Notes: a model not told the origin generated them from the sequence alone. A stretch of DNA of 64,000 nt from Cryptococcus deneoformans JEC21 (GCF_000091045.1 NC_006693.1:241799-305798), one strand, 5' to 3'; shown: positions 42,568-54,425, counted from the first letter of the stretch. A program made the numbers and translations.

Positions 42568-44261
42568 TTATCGCCCAGCCAACTCCCTCATCTCCTCGAT
42601 CATGCCCTTTTCCTTCTTCTTGACCACTGCCATCTTCAGCTTCTTCTTCTTCCTCTCCTCTTTCACTTTCTTCCACCCAATCTTACTCAACTTCTTCTCC
42701 AGTTCTCCTGAGAGACGCATCTCTTCAAGAGTCTCCAGATCTCCCAAAATGGGCTCATTGCCGATCATGACGATTGGCGAGTCCGCCGCAGCAGGCAGAC
42801 CGAGACGGGCTAGGATAGAGAGGATGATCTCACGGTCTGGCCGGGAGTGGAGAGGGATATAAGTGATATGTCGGTTGGTTGAGTGGGAAGAGGCGATGAT
42901 ATCGATTACGTCGTGCGGGAGTTGCTTACGTCTATCCAAAGTGTGAAGGGGAGGTTAGGGACAGAAGGAAGTGAGAAGAAGAGGAATGTCAGCCAAAGTC
43001 TCTTGTGCTGCTACGTTTTCCCCACTGGGGAAGGGGGAATATTAAAAGACAACGAGCTCACCCATTACCGCCAAACCAAACGACGACCTCATCGTCCCAT
43101 TCACTCTCAATATCCTTCAACCACTCCTCCTCCCCCTCTGCTTTCTCTTTCCCTTCCTTACCGTTCATGCTCGCCAACCCCCCCTCTCCACCAAACTTCC
43201 TCGCTGCTGCACTAATACCAAGTATTGTGTTCGCATCCAGCGGTTTCGAGGGGTCAATGCTCTCAGATAAGACGTTATACTGTGAAGCAAGGATGTACGA
43301 CTGAAGAGCGAGGAGTTCATGTGAGGCTGGGATGGGTCGGGGGCGAAGAGCTGGGCGGGTAATTTTTGGAGGAGCTAAGTAGATTGAATAGAAGATAAAG
43401 ACAGATATCAGGATGAATTACACATGTTATATTTAGGGGATAATATGGGGATAATGCAAACTTACGAAGAGCATGGTGTTGTTGAGCTTGCAATTGAACC
43501 ATCTTCTCAACTTCCTTGACCTTTTCGACCGCCTGGACTTCCTTATTCACCTCAGTTTCCTTCTTTGGCCTAATCCCTTTCAACATCCACGCCGTTTTTT
43601 TATGAGGTGGCTGATATTCCCTCTCCTCTCCCATCCCCTCCCACTCTAACGCGTTTACATCGACGTTGACATTGACATATTGAGCTTCCGGAACGAGTGC
43701 GATTCGTTTCGCTATATCTCCCAGGAAAAGACTGGGTGGCCTGGCGGAGGGGACAAAGATGAGAATAGCGATGGTTGTGAAAATAATGCAAACCAAGAAA
43801 ACAAGTCGCAAGATTGGCTTCGGGACCGTAAATGCGGATTGGAAAGAGCGGAAGTGTGAAGTAGAAGGTGAGACAAGGTTGATTGGTGGTGCGAGCTGTA
43901 GCTGCTCCTGGTCCAAACCTTGGCATGAAGGGGACAAGATGCTGATTGTCGAACTCTCAGGAATAGACTCAAGATCTCGGGCAGCATAATAACCATTTCC
44001 ATGTCGTCCGTGCCCAGAAGAAGGGTAGACAGAAGTAATGAGAGTGAAGCGTTCTTGCTGAGGGCTACGTGAAGAGCGAGCTTTGAGGGGTGGTGGTGAG
44101 CGGTGGTGGCCATCGACGGAATATTGAGGAATAAACTCGGAAGGCAACAACAAAGATTTGACCGAAGTCAGACCGTGATTGGGATCAAGTTTAGATCGTG
44201 GGCCACGCGAAGGAGGCGAAGGAGGAGGGGAGAAAAGATATTGGTGGATAGGGGAAGACAT
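42568..44261 (-). CDS. Type II membrane protein with cysteine-less glutaredoxin-like domain
   Basis: The ATG at 44261 opens a Ser/Pro-rich cytosolic stretch of about 145 residues. One hydrophobic helix follows (about residues 150-170, LRLVFLVCIIFTTIAILIFV), giving an N-in/C-out topology like the Golgi/ER glutaredoxins Grx6/Grx7. After a linker and coiled-coil-like segment, the C-terminus (42568-43300) has a glutaredoxin pattern. There is a first beta strand EVVVWFGGN, a middle strand ITYIPL, SPIVMIGNEPILGDLETL in place of TVPxVFIGGxxIGGxDDL, and a closing helix SGELEKKLSKIGW, followed by a Lys-rich tail. Where the family carries CxxC or CxxS there is GGNGRK, so no redox-active cysteine is present. 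Glutathione or redox function is therefore doubtful; a structural or chaperone role is possible. The exon join 43070/42934 keeps phase. Confidence 0.65.
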
Positions 44262-45181
44262 GTTGGCTAGGAAGGATTCGCGCTATCAAAGCGGGGCTTG
44301 GAGTGGTGACAACCGTCAAGGTCGATGGATGGGGTAGTTGCGTAGCTGTCAAAGCGGTATTCGGTGGGTTCGGTCAACGAACGGTACTGCTGATCACCTC
44401 TCAGAGGCTGCAGTTGATCTAATAGCAGGAGGAAAAATAGATGAAGATGGAGAGACAAAATACGAAAATCAAAATCGAGAGTAATTAAAAAGTGAGACAT
44501 AACATACGCGACTGCTGCTGCAGCAGTCGAGGGGAAGTATGCTCTAGGGTTGTGCTGGAAAATTGGGAACTGGGAAATCCTTCTTTGCCACATGACAAAA
44601 AAAATCACGAACGACGCGACTTCGTTCCCTGAAAAGACCCTGAATTCCGTTTATCGTTACAGATCACGATGGATAAGAAACTTTCTTCATATACACCGGC
44701 TCATATCAGTTTACCGCTACTTATGCGTTGCTGCTGTACCAATATTCACATTGTTAGCTCTAAACAGCACGCAGTAAAAGACCCGGAAAAGGCTGGGTGA
44801 GAAATGCGGACGGAGAACGGCCAAGTACGGTTTGTTCACGAATGGCAGGTGGCGTTCAATCTCCCTGACATCTGCAGGCACCAAACGCGTAAAAAGATGA
44901 AAACGCGTAGATAAATAAATCAAAGAGAGGGACTTTGAGACGCGTAAATATATCTTCGACTCTTTTTGCTACTGGCCACTGAGTGATGACTGATGGCTGA
45001 AAATAAAATGATATTGGCAGGACAAATCGAGAGGTCGGGTAAACATCCCACACCATGAGGAATAGCAGCGATAGAACAAAAAACACCATGCATCTGAAAA
45101 CCTATGCCCAGCTAACGCTGTTACCTGCCGACAACTTCCCGATTCGATAAACTGAAATCATGATGAGCGAGGGCCGTTCGT
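44262..45181. other. Intergenic region
   Basis: Promoter of the glutaredoxin-like gene and 3' flank of the next minus-strand gene. Several ACGCGT (MluI-box-like) hexamers occur between about 44885 and 44945; in yeasts this is the MBF cell-cycle element, but that role is not shown here. No gene. Confidence 0.4.
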
Positions 45182-46003
45182 TCAAAGCCCTGAAAGAGTG
45201 TCAGAGGAAAAACCGTCGAGAACGGATCCATTCGAGTTAAAACGACGCGTGGAAGTAATCGGAGAGAGTGTCGGTTGTTCCAAATGCCCCTCTGTTGTCG
45301 ACAGTCTACAGGCAGAATTGCCGCTAGTCACCGTTCCTAATATATTTCCAGTACTCATCCCAGCCTCCATCATAGACCTCATTCCCTTCAAACGACTCTC
45401 CAACTCCTCCACATCATTCCTCACCACCAAACTCGCCCTACTCGTCTTCTCTGTCTCCTCTTTCATCCTAATTCTCATCCCATCCCATACTTCCTCCCCC
45501 CACCCATTTCTACTCTCCTCTGTACTATCCGCCCACTCCCTAATCAAATCCCGATTAGCTACTTTATTATCCCATCTCTTTCTCATATCCCCTTGCCCAT
45601 TTGCTTCGGCAGTGGCTTGGCGTTCGCTCATGAAACTGGATTTAATGGAACGGTAATCCATTCCATAAACGCCCGCGAGTGAAGTGAGCAAGTCTTTGCG
45701 CTGCTTCTCAAGAGCCCTTAGGTTATTGCGCTCATTGATGAGGGATTGGCCGGCAGTGGAAAAGAGGGCTTGAGAAGTGGTGTTGGAAAAAAGAGATTTT
45801 GAGTTGAAGATCTTTGCAAGTGGAAGCTTCTTATTCTTGCGCCGCTTCCGGGTGGCGGTTGTAGATTGCGAACTCATGGAGCTGAAGTTGCCACTGTTGC
45901 TGTCGTTAATGCTCCTACTCTGAACATAGATCTGGGTGGGAGAAGGAGTGGCAGAAGAAGACCAGAGGGATGCGGTATCATCGTAAACCGACGCCAAAGA
46001 CAT
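45182..46003 (-). CDS. Unknown 273-residue protein
   Basis: A single exon from the ATG at 46003 to a stop at 45182. The N-terminus is Ser/Thr-rich (MSLASVYDDTASLWSSSATP) with a basic patch TRKRRKNKKLPLAK near residues 52-65 that could be a nuclear signal. The middle is predicted helical and coiled-coil-like (LINERNNLRALEKQRKDLL, then a Met/Arg/Glu-rich stretch). No family is recognised. It is probably a real gene given its length and its non-repetitive, charged composition. Confidence 0.6.
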   Translation of the reverse strand: MSLASVYDDTASLWSSSATPSPTQIYVQSRSINDSNSGNFSSMSSQSTTATRKRRKNKKLPLAKIFNSKSLFSNTTSQALFSTAGQSLINERNNLRALEKQRKDLLTSLAGVYGMDYRSIKSSFMSERQATAEANGQGDMRKRWDNKVANRDLIREWADSTEESRNGWGEEVWDGMRIRMKEETEKTSRASLVVRNDVEELESRLKGMRSMMEAGMSTGNILGTVTSGNSACRLSTTEGHLEQPTLSPITSTRRFNSNGSVLDGFSSDTLSGL

Positions 46004-46628
46004 GATAGGGTAAGGTGCTACTGCTTTCGCTGCGTGTTGTGGTCAAGATAGAATGTGGCGTGGACGATTGACTTGTGGAAAGGAGAGAGGGAAAACAAAA
46101 GGTTAAAGGTTAGCTGATGATCTAGAAGGGAGGTATATTAGGATTAACATCCCATAAATCGAGTCAATGATACTCACCAACTCATCCATCCTTTGCATCG
46201 ACCGTCTCATCCCGAAGGAAGAAAGGATCCACCCGGGGGACCTTTCCTGTTATGCCCCCGCCTGATGCATATGAAAGGGACAAGATGTTTCCTCACATGT
46301 TCCATCAGCAGCCTACTGATTTAACTGCTACAGTAGTAGTGCAGAATTGCTGTAAAATCCACGCGATGCAAAATCTTTTGCTTTTGCCTTCGGTCCCCCA
46401 GCTCAACTCTGATTAGAAACATTTAAGACAGGAGAAACGGTGTGACACTCGATTCGTTTCGATTCGTTTACATTGCAATTCCTATTTCACATTATTTACT
46501 TTTATGACCATTATCCCCAAAACTCAAAAATGTCCATATGCCTGACCCCAATGATATTTATCCATGTAACCAACCCAAGTTCACACCTCTTACCACCAGA
46601 AGGACGCCATTGCCTGGGCCTAATCCCA
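46004..46628. other. Intergenic region
   Basis: Promoter of the unknown gene on the left and 3' flank of the dehydrogenase on the right. I see no gene. Confidence 0.4.
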
Positions 46629-48192
46629 TCAATCATGGATCTGAACTTTGATAGCTCCTTGAGAGGGATCAGCGGCCACATGGAAAGCCTTGACAGCCTC
46701 TTTCAAAGTAAAACGGTGGGTGACAAGTGGTTTCAGGTCAACAAGCCCACCAGAGATGAGTCGAATTGCTTTCGGGTACTGTATGAGGGTATTTTTTTAA
46801 AGATCAGCAAGGGCTTTCCTAAAGGAGCTTGATAAGACATGGGGAGACTACTGACTTGATTGTTGTATCTGTACTGGAACTGAAGATCAATCTCGCGGGC
46901 ACTGCAGTAGCCAAATGGGTACTGACAAGATAGTTTTAGCTACGGACCATTCATGTTGGGATTGGGAGCAGGGAAAAAGACTTACACTTTGCTCTGAAGG
47001 ACCAACACCGATGACAAAGACCTTGCCTCCAAATTTGACAGACTGTCAAAATGATATAGAGTCAGCGTTTGCGAATTTGAAGACGTGTATCAAGTAAGGT
47101 CTTACGAAGATAGCAGATCTGATACTGCTCTCCACCCCGGTACAGTCAAGTGCAATGGAAAGCTGCATGCCCGCCACATCTTTGATCTGCTTCGCAACCT
47201 CCTCGGGTTTTGCAGTCTTCTCAATCAGTACAGTCTTGACAGTTGGGAGAAGCTTCTTGGCGAACTCCAGTCGGGATGCGAAGAGGTCGGTAATCACAAT
47301 GGGGGTACAACCTGCAGCGTGGGCAGCAAGAAGAGTGACTAGCCCTATAGGACCCGCTCCGCTATCACATGGTAAACGCTGCACTCGAGACAAAGAGAAA
47401 AAAAAAAGATACCAAAGCGCGAGTAAACTTACCAGATAACGATAGGGTCTCCCAGTCTCACACCAGCCCTGTCAATACCGGCCAACGCCACTGTAAGGGG
47501 TTCACACAAGGATCCCTCTTCATAAGACATGTTATCGGCCAGACGGTGGCACCAGGCAGCGGGATGGTTGTGGTATCGAGTGAGTGTACCGTGGTAAGGA
47601 GGAGTAGAGAAGAAGACGTCGGCCGGACCTAGAGGAGGAGCATAAGCAGCTACAGTGAGACCGACGAAAGAACACTTACAAGCGTTGTAGCGACCTGTAC
47701 GACAAGGTTCACATGAAGCAAGTCCACATGGAACACCAGCTTCGATAGCTACCCGGTCACCGACCTGCCACTGTGTAACGCCTTCTCCAATGGCAACGAT
47801 TTCGCCTGCCGATTCATGACCTGCTCCGCATTCGTCTGTGACAATCATAGTAGGCCCAATGTGGCCATGCTTCCAGAAGTGAACATCAGAACTACATTAG
47901 ACATTAACTTTCTGAACTCCGTTTTGGTATGAAAGACGGGAAAAACGTACCCGCAGATACCTGTGGCGCGAACATGGATTGTCACTTCACCAGGACCGGG
48001 CTCGAATCGAGGCTTCTTGATCATGTGGATCTCATGAGATGGATTGTAAGCGCAGGCGATGTTGAGATCGGGGTCGGAAAGCTCGGGGGCATCTTCGGCA
48101 AGCGTTTGGAACTCGGGATGCTGAAGGACCTTTGTAGGGTCGTAGTGGGCGCGGTATTTGGAGGCAGGGATGGATGTGATAGCGATGGTCAT
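46629..48192 (-). CDS. L-arabinitol 4-dehydrogenase (zinc MDR family)
   Basis: Oxidises L-arabinitol to L-xylulose with NAD+, or acts on xylitol/sorbitol as near relatives do. The ATG at 48192 gives [17 protein letters not shown]. The catalytic-zinc Cys lies in ATGICG, spliced to SDVHFWKHG, and the His-Glu pair in CGAGHESAG. The structural-zinc cysteines follow ([19 protein letters not shown]). [16 protein letters not shown] and [18 protein letters not shown] are typical of the L-arabinitol dehydrogenase branch. The Rossmann GAGPIGLV comes next, then VITD in the NAD pocket, and the protein ends GAIKVQIHD at 46629. The gene is divergent to an L-xylulose-reductase-type SDR with 390 bp between start codons. 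Together they carry out successive oxidation and reduction steps. Cytosolic. Confidence 0.88.
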
Positions 48193-48582
48193 TGTTGTGA
48201 GTAATGGTTAGGTGGTGCATTGCGAGCAAAAACGGTTATTTGGGCTGATAGTATCTTTATACTCGGCAGTTCTACCGAACAATAGGCCCTTGCACCTGTC
48301 GAGACAGAAGAAGATTGCCATCTCGGGGTCATCCGACAGGAGAACATATACAGGCACGGATGTCGGGGCCGTGGCCGCTCCGGCTATTCGGTCGCTCTCT
48401 TCCGGTTTTGTTTGTGCGTTTTGTAAGCTTCATTCTTGCTTCCGACAGTGGCCAGACCTTGCAGGAAACTCACGGCCCATAGAACTCGTTTTACGACAAC
48501 AACAGCTCGCCAAATCTTCTGATCATTAACCCTTGTGGCTTTGCCAAGCTTCCCAGAATTTCGACCACAGCACTCATTCAAC
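48193..48582. promoter_or_regulatory. Shared divergent promoter of the dehydrogenase/SDR pair
   Basis: 390 bp separate the two start codons, the only room for both promoters. Several CGG/CCG-containing stretches typical of binuclear-zinc activator sites occur (48330-48410, for example CGGGGCCGTGGCCGCTCCGG). Which factor acts, if any, is unknown. Co-regulation is inferred from the arrangement and the linked enzyme functions. Confidence 0.5.
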
Positions 48583-49816
48583 ATGCCAATTACTCTCGAC
48601 TTTACCGGCAAACTCGTGCTCGTCACTGGAGGCGGACGAGGAATTGGTCTAGCAATCTCCAAGGCTCTTGCCGAAGCTGGCGCCGACGTTGCTATCAGTT
48701 ACACTTCAAAGGATGCCACACCCGTCGCCAAGGAGCTGTCTGACAAGTATGGGACGAAAGTCAGGGCCTTCAAATGCGAGATCACGAAAAGTAGCGAGGT
48801 GGATGCGTTGGTTGAGGAGGTGAAGAAGGAGTATGGTAAAGATGTTGATATCGGCGTTGCGAATGCTGGTAAGCCAACGTTTCTCTATCGTGGGGTTAGT
48901 TGTAGACTAAACGATTGCTTTCGTAGGTGTATCACTCTGGAAAGACGCTCATGAGAACACCGATGGTATATATAACTCTCATCCCGATTTGCATGGGTTC
49001 AATCGCTGATGCTTTATGTCTCAGAGGATTTTCAATCCATCTTCGCCGTCAATACCTTTGGGCCTTACTACCTTTCGCGTGCCCTCGTTCGATCCTGGCT
49101 TGGTCTGCCCGTACCCGTGAACTCTGCCAGCGACCCAATCGATGTCGCCAATATGAAGAACGTCGACCTCAAAAAACAAATTCTTTTTGTATCTAGTATC
49201 TCGGCGCTCGTGGCTATGAACCCTCAGAGACAATCAGCTTATAACGCAAGTAAAGGGGCTGTCACGATGCTGGCAAAGGTACGTTCCATATCTGTCACTT
49301 GCTGAGATGTTTGCTGATTGAATGAGGTGTAGAGTTTGGCGGGCGAATGGTCTCATATTGGTGTTGCCATCAACTCAATTTCTCCTGTATGTCCAATCAT
49401 CTCCTTCCACTTTAATTACCTCTCCTCGGCCTCTTACCCTGCTGATACCCGAACCAAAGGGCTACGTGTCCACCGATATGATCGCCAATCCTCCCGACGC
49501 CACTGCCTCAACATGGGTCAAAGAATGGGAGAAGCGCACCCCTGTCGGCCGGTGAGTGCAATCATCAGCCCCTTTTTTTTCCTTCTCTCCCTTTCAAGAC
49601 TAAGACTAATAGCCGTATCTTTTTCATGCATAGATTCGCTACGGCCGACGAAATAGGAGGTTTCGTCGCTACGCTTTTGTCTGATAAGATGGGTGGGATG
49701 GGTTTCATGGCTGGGTCGGATATTGTGGTGGATGGAGGTGAGTATCATGCTTGGCTGGATCGCCGATGAGCCAGTTGAATGAAGCTTATGTGTTCACAGG
49801 ATACACCATCTTCTGA
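48583..49816 (+). CDS. Short-chain dehydrogenase, L-xylulose reductase / mannitol-dehydrogenase type
   Basis: The ATG at 48583 gives MPITLDFTGKLVLVTGGGRG with the TGxxxGIG cofactor motif, then ADVAISY, a VANAG motif spliced to VSLWKDAHENT, FAVNTFGPYYLSRA, the catalytic Ser in ILFVSSIS and the YxxxK in SAYNASKGA. The end is GSDIVVDGGYTIF. The exons are linked by short introns (for example 49280-49332). This SDR branch includes NADPH-dependent L-xylulose reductases, sorbose reductases and mannitol dehydrogenases. Its head-to-head position with an L-arabinitol dehydrogenase favours L-xylulose to xylitol reduction, though mannitol/fructose cannot be excluded. An insertion with VPVNSASDPIDVANMKNVDL in the middle is longer than in most SDRs and is seen in this fungal group. 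Confidence 0.85.
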
Positions 49817-50243
49817 ATTTAGACTTGCGGTAAATAAAGAGTAAAGGAAGTAATACAAAACAGGGCACTTTGTGAATATTATCGATCGGCATGCTACAAA
49901 TGACCCTCCTTAAGTAGCTCAATCGTCCGAAAAGTACGTAAGCCTACAGAACTATAATGATTCCATGTCAGAATATGGCAAAAACCAACAGGCACTCACT
50001 CTCAGGGACGTTTGAGATTCATGGATAACAACAACTGGACTGAGAACAGTTGTACTTCTTCCAATGCAAACATCGCACAGCTCGTATTGGACTAGTTTCT
50101 TTTTGTAAAATACAGTAGTACAACAGTATGCGTCGCTGATGATTCCATTTTATACATACATATTTAGTTGATTGCCCGAGATAACAGTCACTACTTTGGT
50201 CCACAATTGCAGTGCGACATCCCACGCAGCGGAAGGCTTCCCC
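49817..50243. other. Intergenic region
   Basis: 3' flank of the SDR gene and of the minus-strand zinc-knuckle ORF. No gene seen. Confidence 0.4.
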
Positions 50244-50553
50244 TTACCTTTCGGCATGGTACTTTTGGAGACAATTCTCCCTGCCATGGGTTCCACTCCC
50301 ACAGTAAACACACTCGCCAAAGAGCGTATTGTTGAATTCCGGAGATTCAGATCGTTGAGCGTCTTGGTGTCGGCGTTGTTGTCTAGCCTTAGGCTCGTCC
50401 TCATCGGACATATAGGCGTCTTCTCGTGCACCGTCATGTCTGCGTATCGAGGCGTAGTTAGTTGACTGCGAGTGGTGTGGTCATAAGTATAGCAATAGAC
50501 AGTAATACAGGCACTTACATGTATGCCACCACCCTGTCATAATATTCCTCTAT
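50244..50553 (-). CDS. Small CCHC zinc-knuckle protein (5' end unresolved)
   Basis: A minus-strand frame too short to be found by length alone. The exon 50439-50244 reads HDGAREDAYMSDEDEPKARQ and then a charged stretch. The zinc knuckle is CVYCGSGTHGRENC (C-x2-C-x4-H-x4-C), and the frame ends LQKYHAER with a TAA at 50244-50246. An upstream exon (about 50553-50519, ...EYYDRVVAY) joins in phase through a good donor GTAAGT (50518) and acceptor CAG (50440). A stop lies further upstream in that frame, so another exon or the ATG at 50411 must supply the start. The minimal form from 50411 is 55 residues. Zinc knuckles bind RNA or proteins; nothing more specific can be said. Confidence 0.45.
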
Positions 50554-50819
50554 CAATCCATCACATTTTTACCTCCACATCACCACCATTAACGCTCAAT
50601 ATCAATATCTACCATTTATAAAATCCTCCCAGCTGCCCTTGTTGTGTCAGTGAGTACCCCACGTGTTTCCCATGCAAGATACAGGGATGCATATTTCAAT
50701 ATCTTTTCATTTTATCGTCGGAAGAACCAAACCACCAAGCTACATAAGGGACAAGCTACATCGACCGACACAAGGACAAAGAGAAGAGAACAAAGACATA
50801 CGAAGACATACCTCTCCTC

Positions 50820-53375
50820 TCAAAGCGCGTGCTCAAACACCGAATCTCGGTCAAGCACCATATCAGGTACCGACTCAGCATCTTCAAACGCCATTTCCCT
50901 TGCCATATCACCATCAGGATGCACTTCTTCCCCTTTTCCCTGTTGTCTTTGACCTTGTGCTTTTGCTTTTGCTTCATTTCGTGTGTGTACAGCTGACGTC
51001 GTTCGGCTTTGAGTTTGGGTTTGGACTTGGTCCCGAGTGAAAATTTCATCTTGAGGTGATGTATGGTCACGATCATCGATTAACGCCGCATAATCCCATA
51101 CTCCTGAAATTTGCGAAGCTTGGGAGACCGAAGATGTCATAACAGAAGCACCTAAGATTATATCAGTCCAACTTAAACTCTACTTCGCTCAGGCCAAGTA
51201 TAACCACGGCCTGGATTGGAAAAAGGAGAGGGGTAAGAAAGAAAAGGAAGAACCTACTACTCGCCATACCATCCGTTCTCATATCCTCCTTCAAATCCCT
51301 CCCAGCCGCCCGAGGGGTCGCATACCTCAACGACATCTTGCTCGCCGTCTCCACTTTCCCATGTACTAACAGCCCTATACTATCATCCCTTGACCCTCGT
51401 GATCCACCCGACGCTCCTGATCCTCCCATTCCTTCAGACATTTGAGATCCATCAGATACTTCAGAGAGTTGAGACACTCGAGAATTTAGTGAGCTTTTCG
51501 AACCAGAATCTAAACTTGCCGGTGAAATTTCCACCATAAACGTATTATTCCCCGTCGTTATCGGGCTACCGGTCAGATCATTCCGTATCCTGTCATTCGA
51601 TCGCGCAACTTCATTCTTTCCCATCTTGCGTCCTTGATTTCGAGTATAGGAACCAGGAGATTGGATTCGAGTGTCCTTAACAAGTCGCTTGCCGGTCGAC
51701 CGAACATGGACAAACATTGGTAATATTCTTTTTCGCTCCAACTCTTCTTCATCAAATGAGAGATCCATTATTTCCGGTTCGTCCATTCCGTACTGCCAAA
51801 GGTCGTATAGGGCGTTGGGGATATCAAATACGCGTGAAGATCGAGGGGCGATGGTCCTCCGTCGAGTATCAACATGAGTATTGCGGGCGCGATTGAGGTT
51901 GGTATTGGTGTTAGCATCGGCCATAGCGCCATGCGGATGAAGATGGGTGGTTGAATTGGGAATGACGTTAGGGCCAATACGGGCAATCTGTCGAGTCCCT
52001 GGCGGTGGAATCGGGTGATAATCCAAATCTTCGTCGGGGTAAATATCAAATATAGTCGTTCCATTGGGTCGATATCGGCTCGGAAGGCCCTGAGGTGTAT
52101 GTGGTGGAAGAGGCCTGTTCATCAATTCTTCCTTGGTAGGGATATGCCGAGAAGCCTGGTGCGCGGGTGTGGGTGCGGCTTGCAAAGAAGACTCAGCAAA
52201 CAGAGGCTTTGCGTGCAGGGGGTGCGCGAGGGAAGGATGGATCTCGCCGTTAGATAGTTTTGGGGATGCTACCGTATTATTCGTCTTGCCAAACCTCTTG
52301 CTGAGCCGTTTGACGTAGATGCTCTTAGGTCTTGCCTTTACTTGCCAAGTAGTCGATCTCACAGCTTTCTTCGGGGTAGCGTCGGCAGTAAAGGCACTGA
52401 TCGCGTCCGCGTCAAGATTGGTATCATAATTTGGAAAGGGAGCGAAAGAATCAAAGATATCGAGATCAATAGGATCTTCAGGTGTGTGTTCAGGTAACAA
52501 TTGAGGAGAAAAAGAAGACGGAGATGGTCGGGATGATGTTTTACTTTCACCAAGAGATGGTGACAAAGATGTTCTCACTCTACTAGGAGTCTTGAGGAAA
52601 TCGCCTGTAATAATTGGTGACACCGGCCTTTGAGTTGGTAGATGGAAATCGCGGATCTCATCCTATTTTCGTTATTCCAATATCAGACAATTTACTATCA
52701 AATCCCCACTGTTATTCAAGCGAGATAGGCAAAGCTTACTTGATTCCCAACGATAATCATTACCTCCTCATCTTCATCCGCACCTCCGTACATTTGATTC
52801 CCTCCCGCTTTCGGCGTGGGTGTGACAACAGCCTTCACATCATTTCTTGTAATCGAAAATCTCCTCTTCATCATAGCGGTCCCCTGTTTCATCAAGCCTG
52901 GCCTTCTCGATGACTCCCCCATCTCTCCCTCCCTCTCCTTCTCCTTCTCTTTCTCCCTCTGTTTTACCCGTTCCTTCTGCCTTTCCCGATCCTTCCCAAC
53001 CCGCTCTGCCCGTTCCAGCTGAGAGACCAAATCATTATTCTTCTTAAACGGGTTCTTAAACAACAAGCCCTTCGAGGTATGCGAAGTCACGCTTCCTTGC
53101 AATGTCGATCCTTCTCCTCTTTCATGGCGAAGATGAATCGAGTGGTAAATGGAAGGTGCAAAGTCAGGGTCTGCAGCAGAAGTAGATGCAGGGGCATGAG
53201 GTGAGCGGGAATACGAGTGAGATCTGAAGTTAGAGCTTGAACATGAGTTTGCGCGATGGGTATCTTGGGTGGTGTGCGATGCGGCGTAAGAGGTGAAAGA
53301 GGTTTGAGAGGCGTTGGTTGATCGATGCGAAGACGTATGAAAAGTGTTAAGAAAATGGCGAGGGCTGGACAACAT
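50820..53375 (-). CDS. Large unknown, low-complexity cytoplasmic protein
   Basis: Three exons on the minus strand. The first runs from the ATG at 53375 to about 52738 (MLSSPRHFLNTFHTSSHRST ... MIIVGNQ), the second starts at about 52663 with DEIRDFHLPTQRPVSPIITG, and the last encodes VSQASQISGVWDYAALIDDR and ends at 50820. The product is about 800 residues, rich in Ser, Thr, Pro and Arg. A Lys/Arg/Glu coiled-coil-like block lies near residues 120-150 (REKEKEKEREGE), and a conserved-looking segment FDIYPDEDLDYHPIPPPG sits in the middle. DIPNALYDLWQYGMDEPEI and DLSFDEEELERKRILPMF may be short binding motifs. No domain is recognised. It could be a cell-polarity or septation scaffold, but that is speculation. 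Confidence 0.6.
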
Positions 53376-53698
53376 GTTCCTTTACAGGCACTTGTTAAGG
53401 TAAAAAGACAAAAATACAAGATGATGTGCAATATAAAGGATGAGGGCAGGATGGAAAGAAGAGATGGGGATGAAAGACGAGATTGAATTCCAACTCTGTT
53501 GGCGATACGATGAGTATCTGGTATCTGCTGTTGCTGCTGTTGTGTTAGTGTGGTAAATAGTTACGTAATAATGTCCACACCAGGACGCGTTTTCTATTTA
53601 CGCGTCTGCTGGAAACAACAACAAAACTAGTATTAAACCATCGTCACCATTTACCTCTTATTTCATCTCATACTTCTTCCTATTTGCAACTACCACCA
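53376..53698. other. Short divergent promoter region
   Basis: 323 bp between the unknown minus-strand gene and centrin. It contains a CTG/TTG microsatellite-like run near 53527-53545 (GCTGTTGCTGCTGTTG) and two ACGCGT-type hexamers (53585-53605). Confidence 0.4.
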
Positions 53699-54425
53699 AT
53701 GTCGCACTACACCAAACCCAAATCCAGGCGTCCCGCTACCCTCCCTTTACCCCACTCACACGCTACCACATCCAATTCCCGCTCACTGACCGAAGACCAA
53801 CGCGGGGAAATCAAGGAGGCTTTCGAACTTTTCGACGTGGACAAGGACGGGGCTATCGATTACCATGAATTGAAAGTCGCTATGCGTGCTTTGGGATTCG
53901 ATGTGAAGAAAGGGGAGGTCATGAAATTGTTGAAGGAACATGGGGGGGAAGATGGGTTGATGGATTTTTTGGCGTTTGAGAGGATTAGTGCGTGTCCCTT
54001 TTGTTTCCTGGGAATGAAGAGCTGCGATGCGACAAGGTTGAAAGAGGAGCCCATTATGAAGACATGGAAGTATATAAGCTAACAACAAACCACGTCTTAA
54101 CAGTGACAGAAAAGATCCTCGCTCGAAATCCGGAGCATGAGCTCAGACGAGCGTTTGAACTGTTTGACGACGACAGAACCGGAAAAATCTCGCTCAAGAA
54201 CCTAAGAAGAGTAGCACGAGAGCTGGGCGAGACTCTCGGTGAAGAAGAGCTGTGCGTATCCTCTCGGAAAACACCTCAAATTGACCTACGCTGGGAAGGG
54301 AACTGTTCGCTGATAATCGAAAATTGACTCTCTATAGGCAAGCAATGATAGACGAATTTGACCTTGATCAGGATGGGGAGATCAACTTGGAAGAGTTCCT
54401 CGCTATCATGCTGGATGGTGAATGA
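53699..54425 (+). CDS. CDC31: Centrin (Cdc31-like)
   Basis: EF-hand calcium-binding protein of the spindle pole body (half-bridge duplication) and of mRNA-export/nucleotide-excision-repair complexes. The ATG at 53699 begins [20 protein letters not shown]-hand 1 [12 protein letters not shown] is canonical; the second (around [14 protein letters not shown]) has lost the acidic ligands; the third [12 protein letters not shown] is partial; the fourth [12 protein letters not shown] is canonical. [16 protein letters not shown] and [14 protein letters not shown] are typical centrin helices. Three exons, with introns near 53990-54103 and 54251-54338. The length (about 170 residues) is normal. Confidence 0.92.
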
